From NCBI GenBank assembly GCA_017475845.1, contig JAFVEU010000070.1:1-8500 (forward strand): a stretch of DNA of 8,500 nucleotides, read 5' to 3'. Origin of the DNA: Lachnospiraceae bacterium (GTDB lineage: Bacteria > Bacillota > Clostridia > Lachnospirales > Lachnospiraceae). Shown piece after piece: positions 1 through 6,154 of the stretch (the stretch's first letter is position 1; every line of letters begins with the position of its first letter). The position numbers and the translations under genes were made by a program. The notes below the pieces were generated by a model. The model was given only the letters and a program-made list of their open reading frames with translations, ran no database searches and was not told the DNA's origin.

Positions 1-281
1 GCGACTTTATACAGGATGACCAGGTGCCTGTGCCTGCAGATGCGGCAGCCTTTACCCTGTTAAAAGAACAGCTGGAGGAGGTGCTGGAAACCCTTACGGA
101 ACGTGAGCAGAAGGTACTCCGTCTCCGTTTCGGGCTGGATGACGGAAGGGCCAGGACACTGGAAGAAGTGGGCAAGGTGTTCAACGTTACCCGTGAGAGG
201 ATAAGGCAGATAGAGGCAAAGGCCTTAAGGAAATTAAGACATCCCAGCAGAAGCCGCAAATTAAAGGATTATCTGGATTGA
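1..281 (+). CDS. rpoD: RNA polymerase primary sigma factor RpoD/SigA, C-terminal part (5' end outside window)
   Basis: Reading from base 3, 92 codons end at TGA 279-281. The visible protein is the end of region 3 and all of region 4 of the housekeeping sigma factor, which directs RNA polymerase to promoters. The region 4.2 helix-turn-helix that contacts the -35 element is clear: LTEREQKVLRLRFGL, then TLEEVGKVFNVTRERIRQIE. The family's C-terminal signature RHPSRSRKLKDYL closes the protein. The GTG at 24 is an internal Val codon, not a start, because the frame is open to the window edge and the preceding residues (DFIQDDQ) fit the family. The next gene overlaps its stop by one base, which suggests co-transcription. 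The identification is essentially certain; only the N-terminal majority is missing. Confidence 0.97.
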   Translation, partial: DFIQDDQVPVPADAAAFTLLKEQLEEVLETLTEREQKVLRLRFGLDDGRARTLEEVGKVFNVTRERIRQIEAKALRKLRHPSRSRKLKDYLD

Positions 282-1018
282 TGATAAGGCTTTCCCAAAG
301 GCTTAAGTATATAGCTTCCTTTGTGGACAGGGGGTCGGTGCTTGCGGATGTGGGCTGCGACCACGGCCTTTTGTCCCTCCGGCTCTTAAAGGACGGGATC
401 ATAGAACATGCTTTCCTTATGGACATTAACCCCGCTCCCCTTGCAAAGGCGGAAGAGAATGCAGAGCGCTACGGCCTCCGGGACAGGGTGGATATCGTTT
501 TATCCGACGGTCTTAAGGCATTGCCTGAGTATATAAGGAAAAATAAGACCGGTCTTTTTCCCGATACGGTACTTATATCCGGAGTAGGGGGCAGGCTCAC
601 AAGTGAGATCATCGCCCATACGCCGGGAGTTGTGAGGGAGAAGATAAAAAGCTGGATCCTTTCACCACAGTCTGAAGTTCCGGAGTGCAGAAGGAGTCTT
701 ATGGTCTCGGGACTCGGGATAAAGGATGACGGGATAGTAGAGGATCAGGGCAAGTATTATTTTGTGATAAAGGCAGGGGCCTCCGCAGGAGAACCGGACG
801 GCGGTCCGGAAAATGCATGCATGAATGAAGCGGAATGCAGGTACGGAAGATACAGCCTTTTAAGAAAGGATCCCTGTCTTAAGGAACTCCTTGAAAGGGA
901 TATGACGGGGATAGAAGCGTTACTTGATAACCGGGAACTGCCGGATAACAGAAGAGGGGAGCTCTTATCCGAACTTGAAGATCTGAAAGGAGCATACAGT
1001 GGGTTTAAAATGCCGTGA
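281..1018 (+). CDS. trmK: tRNA (adenine(22)-N1)-methyltransferase TrmK
   Basis: A SAM-dependent methyltransferase that methylates N1 of A22 in bacterial tRNAs (COG2384 family). Counting from ATG 281, the 245-residue protein shows the Rossmann SAM-binding loop DVGCDHG at 23-29, an acidic strand end MDIN at 47-50, SDG at 74-76, and GVGG at 100-103 where the family usually has GMGG. The segment ILSPQSEV corresponds to the family's conserved LQPN-type strand, followed by a C-terminal helical region. Start choice: ATG 281 forms a TGATG overlap with the rpoD stop; TTG 278 is in frame and would add one residue. An AAAGGA at 264-269 is a modest ribosome binding site. Position directly after the sigma factor gene and before nif3 is the conserved Firmicutes arrangement, which supports the call. 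The sequence around 790-830 looks like a lineage-specific loop. Confidence 0.93.
   Translation: MIRLSQRLKYIASFVDRGSVLADVGCDHGLLSLRLLKDGIIEHAFLMDINPAPLAKAEENAERYGLRDRVDIVLSDGLKALPEYIRKNKTGLFPDTVLISGVGGRLTSEIIAHTPGVVREKIKSWILSPQSEVPECRRSLMVSGLGIKDDGIVEDQGKYYFVIKAGASAGEPDGGPENACMNEAECRYGRYSLLRKDPCLKELLERDMTGIEALLDNRELPDNRRGELLSELEDLKGAYSGFKMP
987..992 (+). promoter_or_regulatory. Shine-Dalgarno that sets the GTG start of nif3
   Basis: AAGGAG lies inside the 3' end of trmK, six bases before GTG 999. It fixes the start of the Nif3 gene at GTG and makes the two genes overlap by 20 nt, consistent with translational coupling. Confidence 0.75.
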
Positions 1019-1790
1019 TATTTTAACAGAGCTTTTTAAGCTGGCGCCGGAGTCCCTGGCCGAGGACTGGGATAATGTGGGGCTTCTCACGGGAAGACCG
1101 GAAAAAGAGGTACACAGACTGTATCTTGCGCTGGATGCCACCGATGACTGTATCGAGCATGCCGTGAAAACGAAGGCGGATATGCTGTTAACCCATCATC
1201 CCATGATATTTAAGGCTCTTAAAAAGGTAACGGGGGATGATTTTACGGGCCGAAGGGTAATGGAGCTCATAAGCCACGATATCTCCTACGCGGCCATGCA
1301 TACCAATTACGACAGGGCCTGTATGGCGGAAAAGGCAGCGGAGCGTCTGGACCTTAAGGAAAAGGAGACCTTCTGCATGGAAAAAACTGATGACAGCGGA
1401 AGGGACTATGGTCTCGGGGTCATCGGTACGCTTTCTTCGCCCCTTACCCTTGCGGGACTTGCGGAAGAGGTAAAGCTTAAGTTCAGGATCCCGGATGTGA
1501 GGATATACGGAGATGAGGCGGCTTTGGTGGAAAGGGCCGCGATAATCCCGGGCTCAGGGGGGAGCGAGGCCGGTTACGTTCTGGAAAAGGATGCGGACGT
1601 ATTCATTACCGGTGATATCAGCCACCATCAGGGGCTGGATGCGGTGCTCCAGGGGCTGTTTGTCATTGACGCGGGCCACTATGGTATGGAAAAGATCTTT
1701 ATAAGCGATATGGAAAAATGGTTCAGGGGGAGGTTCCCGGATCTTAAGGTATATACCGAGGAGATAAGAGAACCCTTTGTAACGAGATAG
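999..1790 (+). CDS. Nif3-like dinuclear metal-center protein (DUF34/GTP cyclohydrolase I type 2 family)
   Basis: 263 residues from GTG 999 to TAG 1788-1790. The DUF34/Nif3 family binds two metal ions; its cellular role is not settled, though older databases call it GTP cyclohydrolase 1 type 2. The metal-ligand motifs are all visible: LLTHHPMIF (His66, His67), MHTNYD (His101, Asp105) and GHYGME (His227, Glu231). The N-terminal EDWDNVGLLTGRP at 22-34 is also a family hallmark. The length fits the short form (about 250 residues, like E. coli YbgI) and lacks the extra central domain of longer Bacillus proteins such as YqfO. It follows trmK with a 20-nt overlap, a pairing conserved across Firmicutes that suggests a shared operon with rpoD. 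Family assignment is firm; biochemical function is not inferred. Confidence 0.94.
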   Translation: MGLKCRDILTELFKLAPESLAEDWDNVGLLTGRPEKEVHRLYLALDATDDCIEHAVKTKADMLLTHHPMIFKALKKVTGDDFTGRRVMELISHDISYAAMHTNYDRACMAEKAAERLDLKEKETFCMEKTDDSGRDYGLGVIGTLSSPLTLAGLAEEVKLKFRIPDVRIYGDEAALVERAAIIPGSGGSEAGYVLEKDADVFITGDISHHQGLDAVLQGLFVIDAGHYGMEKIFISDMEKWFRGRFPDLKVYTEEIREPFVTR

Positions 1791-1848
1791 AAAAGGACAA
1801 AGCGGCATCGGAACGGCGCGGCTCTCAAAAAACAGAGGAGATAAGGAC

Positions 1849-3510
1849 ATGGAAAAGGTCAGGATAAGGTATAAGGAAAAGGAGTATGAATATCCGAAGG
1901 GAACCACCCTTTATGATATAGCAAAGGATTTCCAGAAGGACTATGAGTATCCGATAGTGCTGGCGGTAAGGGATTACAAGCTGAAGGAGCTCTTCCATAC
2001 CGTAAAGGAAGATACGGAGATACAGGGGTTTGAAACCCTTTCGGACCACAGCGGCCACAAGGCTTATAAGAGGAGCGCCTGCATGATACTCCTTAAAGCC
2101 ATGTATGACGTGGTGGGCCGGGAGAAGCTTGATAAGGTGAAGGTGGAGTTCTCCATGGGAGACGGCTATTACATCTCCGTAAAGGGCAGCGCTGTACTCA
2201 CCGAAGACCTGGTATCCAAGATCAAAGCCAGAATGAGGGAGCTGGTGGATGAGGATATAACTATCGTAAAGAAGAGCTATCCCATAGACAAGGTAAGGGA
2301 AATGTGCTCCGAGTACGGCATGATGGATAAGGAGAGGCTTTTCCATTACAGGATAAGCTCCTCGGTAAACATGTATTCCATCAATGATTTCACCGATTAC
2401 TACTACGGCTTTATGGTGCCCTCCACCGGTTATGTGAAGTATTTCGATCTGGTGCACTATGATGAGGGGCTTCTGCTGCAGCTGCCGAAGAGGCTCTCGC
2501 CCCTTGAGGTCAGGGAAATAAAGGAGACTCCAAGGCTTTTCAATACCATGATGGATGCCACCAAATGGAATGAGATCATGCGGATAGAGACTGTGGGAGA
2601 GCTTAATGACCAGATCTCCGCCGGCCGTATCAATGATATCATCCTTGTACAGGAAGCCCTTCAGGAAAGTAAGATCTCCGAGATAGCCAGGGAGATCGTA
2701 AAGGAGAAGAAGAAATTCGTGATGATCGCAGGTCCCTCCTCTTCGGGCAAGACCTCCTTCTCCCACAGGCTTTCCATACAGCTTGCGGCCCACGGGATGA
2801 AGCCCCATCCCATAGCCCTTGATAATTATTTTGTGCCGAGAGAGCTTACCCCTGTGGATTCCGAGGGAAAAAAGGACTATGAGTGCTTAGAGGCCATAGA
2901 CATTGATGCCTTTAATGAGAACATGACGGATCTCCTGAAGGGAAAGAGGGTGGAACTGCCCACCTATAATTTCATCACCGGAGAGCGGGAATATAAGGGG
3001 AATCATCTCTCCATGGGTCCGGAGGACGTGCTGGTGATAGAGGGGATCCACGGCTTAAATGACAGGCTTTCGCATACCCTTTCAAGGGATGATAAATACA
3101 AGATCTATATCTCGGCGCTTACAACACTCAATATAGATGAGCATAACAGGATACCCACCACAGACGGCAGGCTCATAAGGAGGCTTGTGCGGGATGCCCG
3201 TACCAGGGGAGCTTCCGCCAACCGGACCTTAGGTATGTGGGGATCCGTGAGAAGAGGAGAGGAAAACAATATCTTCCCCTTCCAGGAGAGCGCAGACGCA
3301 ATGTTCAATTCCGCGCTGATATACGAGCTTGCAGCCTTAAAGCAGTTTGCAGAGCCGTTATTATTCAGCATAAAGAAAGAGGATCCGGAATACCAGGAAG
3401 CCTTAAGGCTCTTAAAGTTCCTTCAGTATTTCCTCGGGATCTCCACGGAAGACCTCCCCAGAAACTCCATAGTAAGAGAGTTTGTGGGAGGGAGTATATT
3501 CGACGTGTGA
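1849..3510 (+). CDS. Nucleoside (uridine-type) kinase with threonyl-tRNA-synthetase-like N-terminal domain
   Basis: 553 residues from ATG 1849, with AGAGGAG at 1834-1840 as ribosome binding site, ending at TGA 3508-3510. Residues 1 to about 65 resemble a TGS domain (KGTTLYDIAKDFQ). The next stretch, including SGHKAYKRSACMILLKAM and running to about residue 230, resembles the editing/accessory region of ThrRS. The C-terminal half is a phosphoribulokinase/uridine-kinase P-loop domain: Walker A GPSSSGKTS at 295-303 and a Walker B-like VLVIEGIHGLND at 394-405. This architecture is known in Clostridia and Thermotogae and is annotated as nucleoside kinase, expected to phosphorylate a nucleoside at the 5'-OH with NTP in the cytoplasm. 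The TGS/ThrRS-like part carries no visible synthetase catalytic core, so it is not a synthetase. A 58-nt gap separates it from nif3. The exact substrate cannot be read from the sequence. Confidence 0.92.
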   Translation: MEKVRIRYKEKEYEYPKGTTLYDIAKDFQKDYEYPIVLAVRDYKLKELFHTVKEDTEIQGFETLSDHSGHKAYKRSACMILLKAMYDVVGREKLDKVKVEFSMGDGYYISVKGSAVLTEDLVSKIKARMRELVDEDITIVKKSYPIDKVREMCSEYGMMDKERLFHYRISSSVNMYSINDFTDYYYGFMVPSTGYVKYFDLVHYDEGLLLQLPKRLSPLEVREIKETPRLFNTMMDATKWNEIMRIETVGELNDQISAGRINDIILVQEALQESKISEIAREIVKEKKKFVMIAGPSSSGKTSFSHRLSIQLAAHGMKPHPIALDNYFVPRELTPVDSEGKKDYECLEAIDIDAFNENMTDLLKGKRVELPTYNFITGEREYKGNHLSMGPEDVLVIEGIHGLNDRLSHTLSRDDKYKIYISALTTLNIDEHNRIPTTDGRLIRRLVRDARTRGASANRTLGMWGSVRRGEENNIFPFQESADAMFNSALIYELAALKQFAEPLLFSIKKEDPEYQEALRLLKFLQYFLGISTEDLPRNSIVREFVGGSIFDV

Positions 3511-3520
3511 TAAGCAGGCA

Positions 3521-3539
3521 ACGTACCATTCAGGTACGT
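3521..3539 (+). other. Perfect 7-bp hairpin between the kinase gene and rnpB
   Basis: ACGTACC (3521-3527) pairs with GGTACGT (3533-3539) around the loop ATTCA. It sits 10 bases after the kinase stop and 5 bases before the RNase P P1 helix. There is no T run after it, so it is not a standard intrinsic terminator. It could be part of the precursor 5' leader of RNase P RNA or a processing site. No convincing -10/-35 pair was found between 3460 and 3545. Confidence 0.5.
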
Positions 3540-3544
3540 CACAT

Positions 3545-3895
3545 ATAGAGGCAGGCCGGATGGTCGCTGTATCTGTGCTTAAGATACAGAGGAAAGTCCG
3601 GGCTCCGCAGGGCAGGATACCGGCTAACGGCCGGCTGGGGTAACCCACGGGATAGCGCAACAGAAAACATGTAGCCTATGGTCTTTGACCAGGTGATATT
3701 GAAAAGGCGGTGTAAGAGACCACCGGCCGGACAGTAATGTACGGCGCATTGCAAGCCCTATCCGGAGCAAGGCCAGACAGAAGACCAAGGGGCTGCCCGT
3801 CCCGTCTTCAGGTGGGCCGCTAGAGGCACATGGCAACATGTGTCCCAGATAGATGATCATTCAAGACAGAACCCGGCTTACAGACCTGCCTCTAT
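3545..3895 (+). ncRNA. rnpB: RNase P RNA, bacterial class A
   Basis: The catalytic RNA of RNase P, which removes 5' leaders from precursor tRNAs together with the RnpA protein. Its ends are set by helix P1: 3545-3555 (containing AGAGGCAGG) pairs over 11 bp with 3885-3895 (CCTGCCTCT plus flanks). Helix P3 is CTGTATCT (3567-3574) with AGATACAG (3582-3589). The most conserved core follows: GAGGAAAGTCCGGGCTCC from 3589, GGGGTAACCCACG, GCGCAACAGAAA, GGAGCAAGGCCAGACAG, and the 3' core AGATAGATGATCATTC with ACAGAACCCGGCTTACAG. A helix CACATG/CATGTG is capped by a GNRA loop GCAA (3833-3836). The strings around GGTAACCCACG and GGAGCAAGGCC are class A features and differ from the class B RNA of Bacillus. 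The length of about 350 nt is normal. No protein gene occupies this stretch. Confidence 0.97.
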
Positions 3896-3920
3896 TAAAT
3901 ATAGAATAGGGAGTTTTTTT
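3890..3920 (+). terminator. Possible intrinsic terminator of rnpB, overlapping P1 and the downstream start region
   Basis: CTCTATT (3890-3896) can pair with AATAGGG (3905-3911), including one G-U pair, around an 8-nt A/T-rich loop. Two bases later comes a run of seven T (3914-3920). The stem is weak and uses part of the P1 3' strand, so it competes with the mature RNase P fold. The same bases also hold the likely Shine-Dalgarno (GGGAG, 3909-3913) and TTG start of the next gene, so read-through and translation may be linked. An alternative view is that P1 itself plus the T run forms the termination signal. Confidence 0.4.
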
Positions 3921-4686
3921 GAACCCGATAAAAGGAAGGATAAAGAACATCATAGATAAAGGCAGGGATGACAGAACCCCAGGAAAGGTCCTTTACAGGG
4001 CGAGAAAGAAATTCGGGGATTATGTGATAAAAAACGGTGTCTACAGAGGTGTGGAGACCCGGCTTTATGAAGTGGACGGGGTGAGGGAATCCGCTTCCTT
4101 TATGGGGGACAGGAAATACGATCCGGTCTTTGACTATATAAAGTGCTTTTGCAGGGTGCTGGACGAGCGTCCGGAAACCGGAAACATACTTATGATCGGC
4201 GGGGCAGGTTTCCAGTTTCCGAAATATGCTATAAGCCGCCATCCGGATATCAGGCTGGATGTGGTGGAGATCGAACCCCTTGCCGTAAAGATCGCGAGGA
4301 AATATTTTTATCTCGATGATCTGGAAGAGGAATACGGAGCCGAATCCTCGGGAAGGTTAAGGATCATAATAGATGACGGTATGGATTTCCTTGAGGAAAC
4401 GGATGAAAAATATGATATCATAATAAATGATGCTTATCATTCCGATAAGCCGGACAGCGCTCTGTCATCCCCAAAAGGGATCATGCGCATACAGAGACAT
4501 ATGTCAGAAAAGGGTATCTATTTATTTAACCTGATCACATCGATCGAAGGGGTTTATTCCATGCCTCTTAATATGTCCTTCAGTCTTCTGGACAGTCTTT
4601 TTCCCGATGTGAAATGCCTCCGCTGTACTCCGGATATACCTGATAAAGAGCTGCAGAATGTGGTTTTCTGCTGCAGAAATGAATAA
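3919..4686 (+). CDS. Spermidine-synthase-like (SpeE-fold) protein, probable SAM-dependent transferase
   Basis: 255 residues from TTG 3919 to TAA 4684-4686. TTG is chosen because GGGAG (3909-3913) lies five bases upstream and no in-frame ATG occurs until well inside the conserved part. The fold is that of class I SAM or decarboxy-SAM binding enzymes of the SpeE/COG0421 group: MIGGAGFQFPKY at 92-103 (glycine loop), VVEIEP at 115-120 (acidic strand end), IDDGMDFL from 151, and IINDAYHSD at 168-176. In true spermidine synthases the last motif is normally DxxDP and the glycine loop GGGDG; both differ here, so aminopropyl transfer to putrescine is uncertain. The family also contains SpeE-like proteins of unknown function. 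It has no signal peptide or membrane segment. It precedes trxB by 29 nt, so the two are probably co-transcribed. Confidence 0.8.
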   Translation: MNPIKGRIKNIIDKGRDDRTPGKVLYRARKKFGDYVIKNGVYRGVETRLYEVDGVRESASFMGDRKYDPVFDYIKCFCRVLDERPETGNILMIGGAGFQFPKYAISRHPDIRLDVVEIEPLAVKIARKYFYLDDLEEEYGAESSGRLRIIIDDGMDFLEETDEKYDIIINDAYHSDKPDSALSSPKGIMRIQRHMSEKGIYLFNLITSIEGVYSMPLNMSFSLLDSLFPDVKCLRCTPDIPDKELQNVVFCCRNE

Positions 4687-4715
4687 GAACCCTTAAACAT
4701 TGAAAGGAGGAAAAG

Positions 4716-5141
4716 ATGAAGGATATCATCATTATCGGAGCGGGCCCCGCCGGGCTTACGGCTGCGATCTACGCGCTGAGAGCGGGAAAGAGCGTTCTCA
4801 TACTGGAAGCCCAGAGCTACGGCGGACAGATAGTAAATACTCCGGATATAGAGAACTATCCGGGACTGAAATCCGTTTCCGGCTTTGATTATGCCACCAC
4901 CCTCTATGAGCAGGCCACAGGCTTTGGTGCGGAGATAGAATACACTGCCGCGGTATCCATAGAGGACAAGGGGGAGATAAAGACAGTTCATACCGAAAGC
5001 GGTGAAAGCTTTGACGCCGCTGCGGTGATCCTTGCTACAGGTGCCAAAAACAAGCATATCGGAATAGACAGGGAGGAGGAGCTGACAGGCAAGGGCATAT
5101 CCTACTGCTCCACCAGTGACGGAGCCTTCTTCAGGGGATAG
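4716..5141 (+). CDS. TrxB N-terminal FAD-binding half (truncated product)
   Basis: 141 residues ending at TAG 5139-5141. It contains the dinucleotide-binding fold IIIGAGPAGLTAAIYALRAG, GGQIVNTPDIENYPG, and the altered active-site segment ISYCSTSDGAFFRG. It lacks the NADPH domain and the C-terminal part of the FAD domain, so alone it cannot make a complete reductase. It is listed separately because an automatic annotation would call it as a gene. Its ribosome binding site is one of the best in the window. Confidence 0.5.
   Translation: MKDIIIIGAGPAGLTAAIYALRAGKSVLILEAQSYGGQIVNTPDIENYPGLKSVSGFDYATTLYEQATGFGAEIEYTAAVSIEDKGEIKTVHTESGESFDAAAVILATGAKNKHIGIDREEELTGKGISYCSTSDGAFFRG
5133..5137 (+). 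promoter_or_regulatory. Candidate restart Shine-Dalgarno inside trxB
   Basis: AGGGG sits seven bases before GTG 5145 and overlaps the codons just before TAG 5139-5141. Ribosomes stopping there could restart at GTG on the same message. These bases also encode the conserved Arg-Gly, so the match may be accidental. Confidence 0.35.
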
Positions 5142-5144
5142 GAT

Positions 5145-5621
5145 GTGGCAGTCTGCGGCGGAGGAAATACAGCACTGTCCGACGCGCTCTTTCTTTCAGC
5201 ATACTGCAGGACGGTATATCTTATACACAGGAGGGATCAGTTCCGGGGGAGCGATGCCGATGTGAATAAGATAAAGGACAAGGATAATGTGAGATTTGTA
5301 CTGGATTCCACTGTGGAAAAGCTTAACGGCGATCCGGTATTATCTTCCGTGACAGTTAAGAACAAAAAGACCGGAGAGACAAAGGATATTGAAGTCAGCG
5401 CTCTTTTCGTGGCGATAGGCCAGGAACCGGATAACGCATCCTTCGGGAATGTGGCGGAGCTGGATGAGAAGGGATATATAGATTCCCCGGAAAGCTGTAC
5501 CACAAAGACCCCGGGTGTTTTCACTGCCGGAGACTGCAGGAAAAAGGAAGTGAGACAGCTTACCACAGCAGTGGCGGACGGGGCCGTGGCGGCTCTCGCC
5601 GCAGTCAGCTACATTTCCTGA
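5145..5621 (+). CDS. TrxB C-terminal NADPH-binding half (possible restart product)
   Basis: 158 residues from GTG 5145 to TGA 5619-5621, in the same frame as the upstream half and only one codon after the TAG. It carries the NADPH Rossmann loop CGGGNTALSDALFLS, HRRDQFRGS, and the closing FAD-domain motif TPGVFTAGDC with QLTTAVADG. If translated alone it would fold as an NADPH domain with a fragment of the FAD domain. Co-expression with the upstream half could in principle rebuild a two-piece flavoprotein, but without the second active-site Cys. Its expression is uncertain. Confidence 0.45.
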   Translation: MAVCGGGNTALSDALFLSAYCRTVYLIHRRDQFRGSDADVNKIKDKDNVRFVLDSTVEKLNGDPVLSSVTVKNKKTGETKDIEVSALFVAIGQEPDNASFGNVAELDEKGYIDSPESCTTKTPGVFTAGDCRKKEVRQLTTAVADGAVAALAAVSYIS

Positions 5622-5654
5622 CAGCTGCCGGTTTAAGGAGGAAGCAGAGAGAAT

Positions 5655-6134
5655 ATGGCCGAAAACAAACTATTCAGAAACAAAAGCCTGGAAAAGATAT
5701 CATCTCCGGAGCAGCTCAACGACTATATATCAGTCACGACTCCCGGGGTGTGGATGCTTCTTTCCGGCATCATGCTTATCCTTATAGGAGCCGTGGTATG
5801 GGGAGTGTTCGGAGAGCTTGATACCAGGATAAGCGTTCCCGCCATTGTGCATGACAATGTGGCGGAGCTTTATGTCAAGGCCGATGATGTCACTTCCGTA
5901 AGGATGTATCAGGATGTGGAAATAGACGGATACGACGGTTATGTCCTGTCTCTGGGGGAAGAGGGGATCGTGGCTGAGGATGTACTGGGTGACATGATCC
6001 TTATGGAAGCCGGTTATGATGATGGAGACATTGTCTACGACATAGCGGCCGCCATAGAAGCCCCTGACGGGATATATATTGCCGATGTGGTTGTGGATAC
6101 GGTAAGTCCCATGTCTTTCCTGACAAATGATTGA
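5655..6134 (+). CDS. Compact HlyD-like secretion adaptor of an NHLM-type peptide exporter
   Basis: 159 residues from ATG 5655 (AAGGAGG at 5635-5641, spacing of 13 on the long side) to TGA 6132-6134. A cytoplasmic N-terminus with the motif FRNKSLEKISSPEQLNDYI leads into one membrane segment at about 33-52 (WMLLSGIMLILIGAVVWGVF). A small acidic extracytoplasmic domain of about 105 residues follows. Both this N-terminal motif and the ending APDGIYIADVVVDTVSPMSFL match, from memory, the secretion-protein component of Lachnospiraceae NHLM bacteriocin transporters. It is much shorter than classical HlyD adaptors (over 300 residues) and has no visible coiled-coil hairpin, which fits a Gram-positive cell with no outer membrane to bridge. 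It lies 33 nt after trxB and 20 nt before its partner exporter. Function is inferred from this pairing and motif similarity. Confidence 0.8.
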   Translation: MAENKLFRNKSLEKISSPEQLNDYISVTTPGVWMLLSGIMLILIGAVVWGVFGELDTRISVPAIVHDNVAELYVKADDVTSVRMYQDVEIDGYDGYVLSLGEEGIVAEDVLGDMILMEAGYDDGDIVYDIAAAIEAPDGIYIADVVVDTVSPMSFLTND

Positions 6135-6154
6135 AATAGATGACCTGATTTATT

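Larger units (their letters stand above)
4716..5621 (+). pseudogene. trxB: Thioredoxin reductase gene interrupted by an in-frame TAG and lacking the second redox cysteine
   Basis: The frame 4716-5621 encodes a full-length thioredoxin-disulfide reductase (about 300 residues, normal length), the FAD/NADPH enzyme that reduces thioredoxin. It starts at ATG 4716 behind a strong AAAGGAGG (4703-4710). Present are the N-terminal FAD loop GAGPAGLTAA, ATGAKNKHIG, the NADPH loop GGGNTA, HRRDQFR, and the C-terminal FAD motif TPGVFTAGDC. Two defects lie within 40 bases. Codon 134 is AGT (Ser), where the family's CATC motif has its second Cys, giving Cys131-Ser-Thr-Ser134. Codon 142 is TAG (5139-5141), between FFRG and DVAVCGGG, a position usually occupied by Lys; AAG to TAG is one base. 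The reading frame is the same on both sides, so this is not a frameshift. TAG ends two other genes in this window, so it is a normal stop here. Another trxB presumably exists elsewhere in the genome, but none is visible here. Confidence 0.75.

Noticed and set aside
24..281. GTG 24 as the start of a short sigma-like protein
   Set aside because: The frame is open to the window edge and the residues before it match the sigma factor, so this is an internal Val of rpoD.
1825..2808. A 327-codon open frame on the - strand opposite the nucleoside kinase
   Set aside because: It is antisense to a well-supported gene, its translation is rich in His, Leu and Tyr with no family resemblance, and no ribosome binding site was seen.
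3624..3860. Several short open frames, on both strands, across 3540-3860
   Set aside because: They overlap the RNase P RNA, whose conserved core and P1 helix explain the stretch completely.
5139..5141. TAG in trxB read as pyrrolysine or as a reassigned codon
   Set aside because: TAG serves as the ordinary terminator of nif3 (1788-1790) and the exporter (8342-8344). Thioredoxin reductase is not a known pyrrolysine protein, and no pyl genes are in the window.
5106..5141. Selenocysteine in the altered redox motif
   Set aside because: The replaced Cys codon is AGT (Ser) and the stop is TAG; neither is the TGA needed for selenocysteine.
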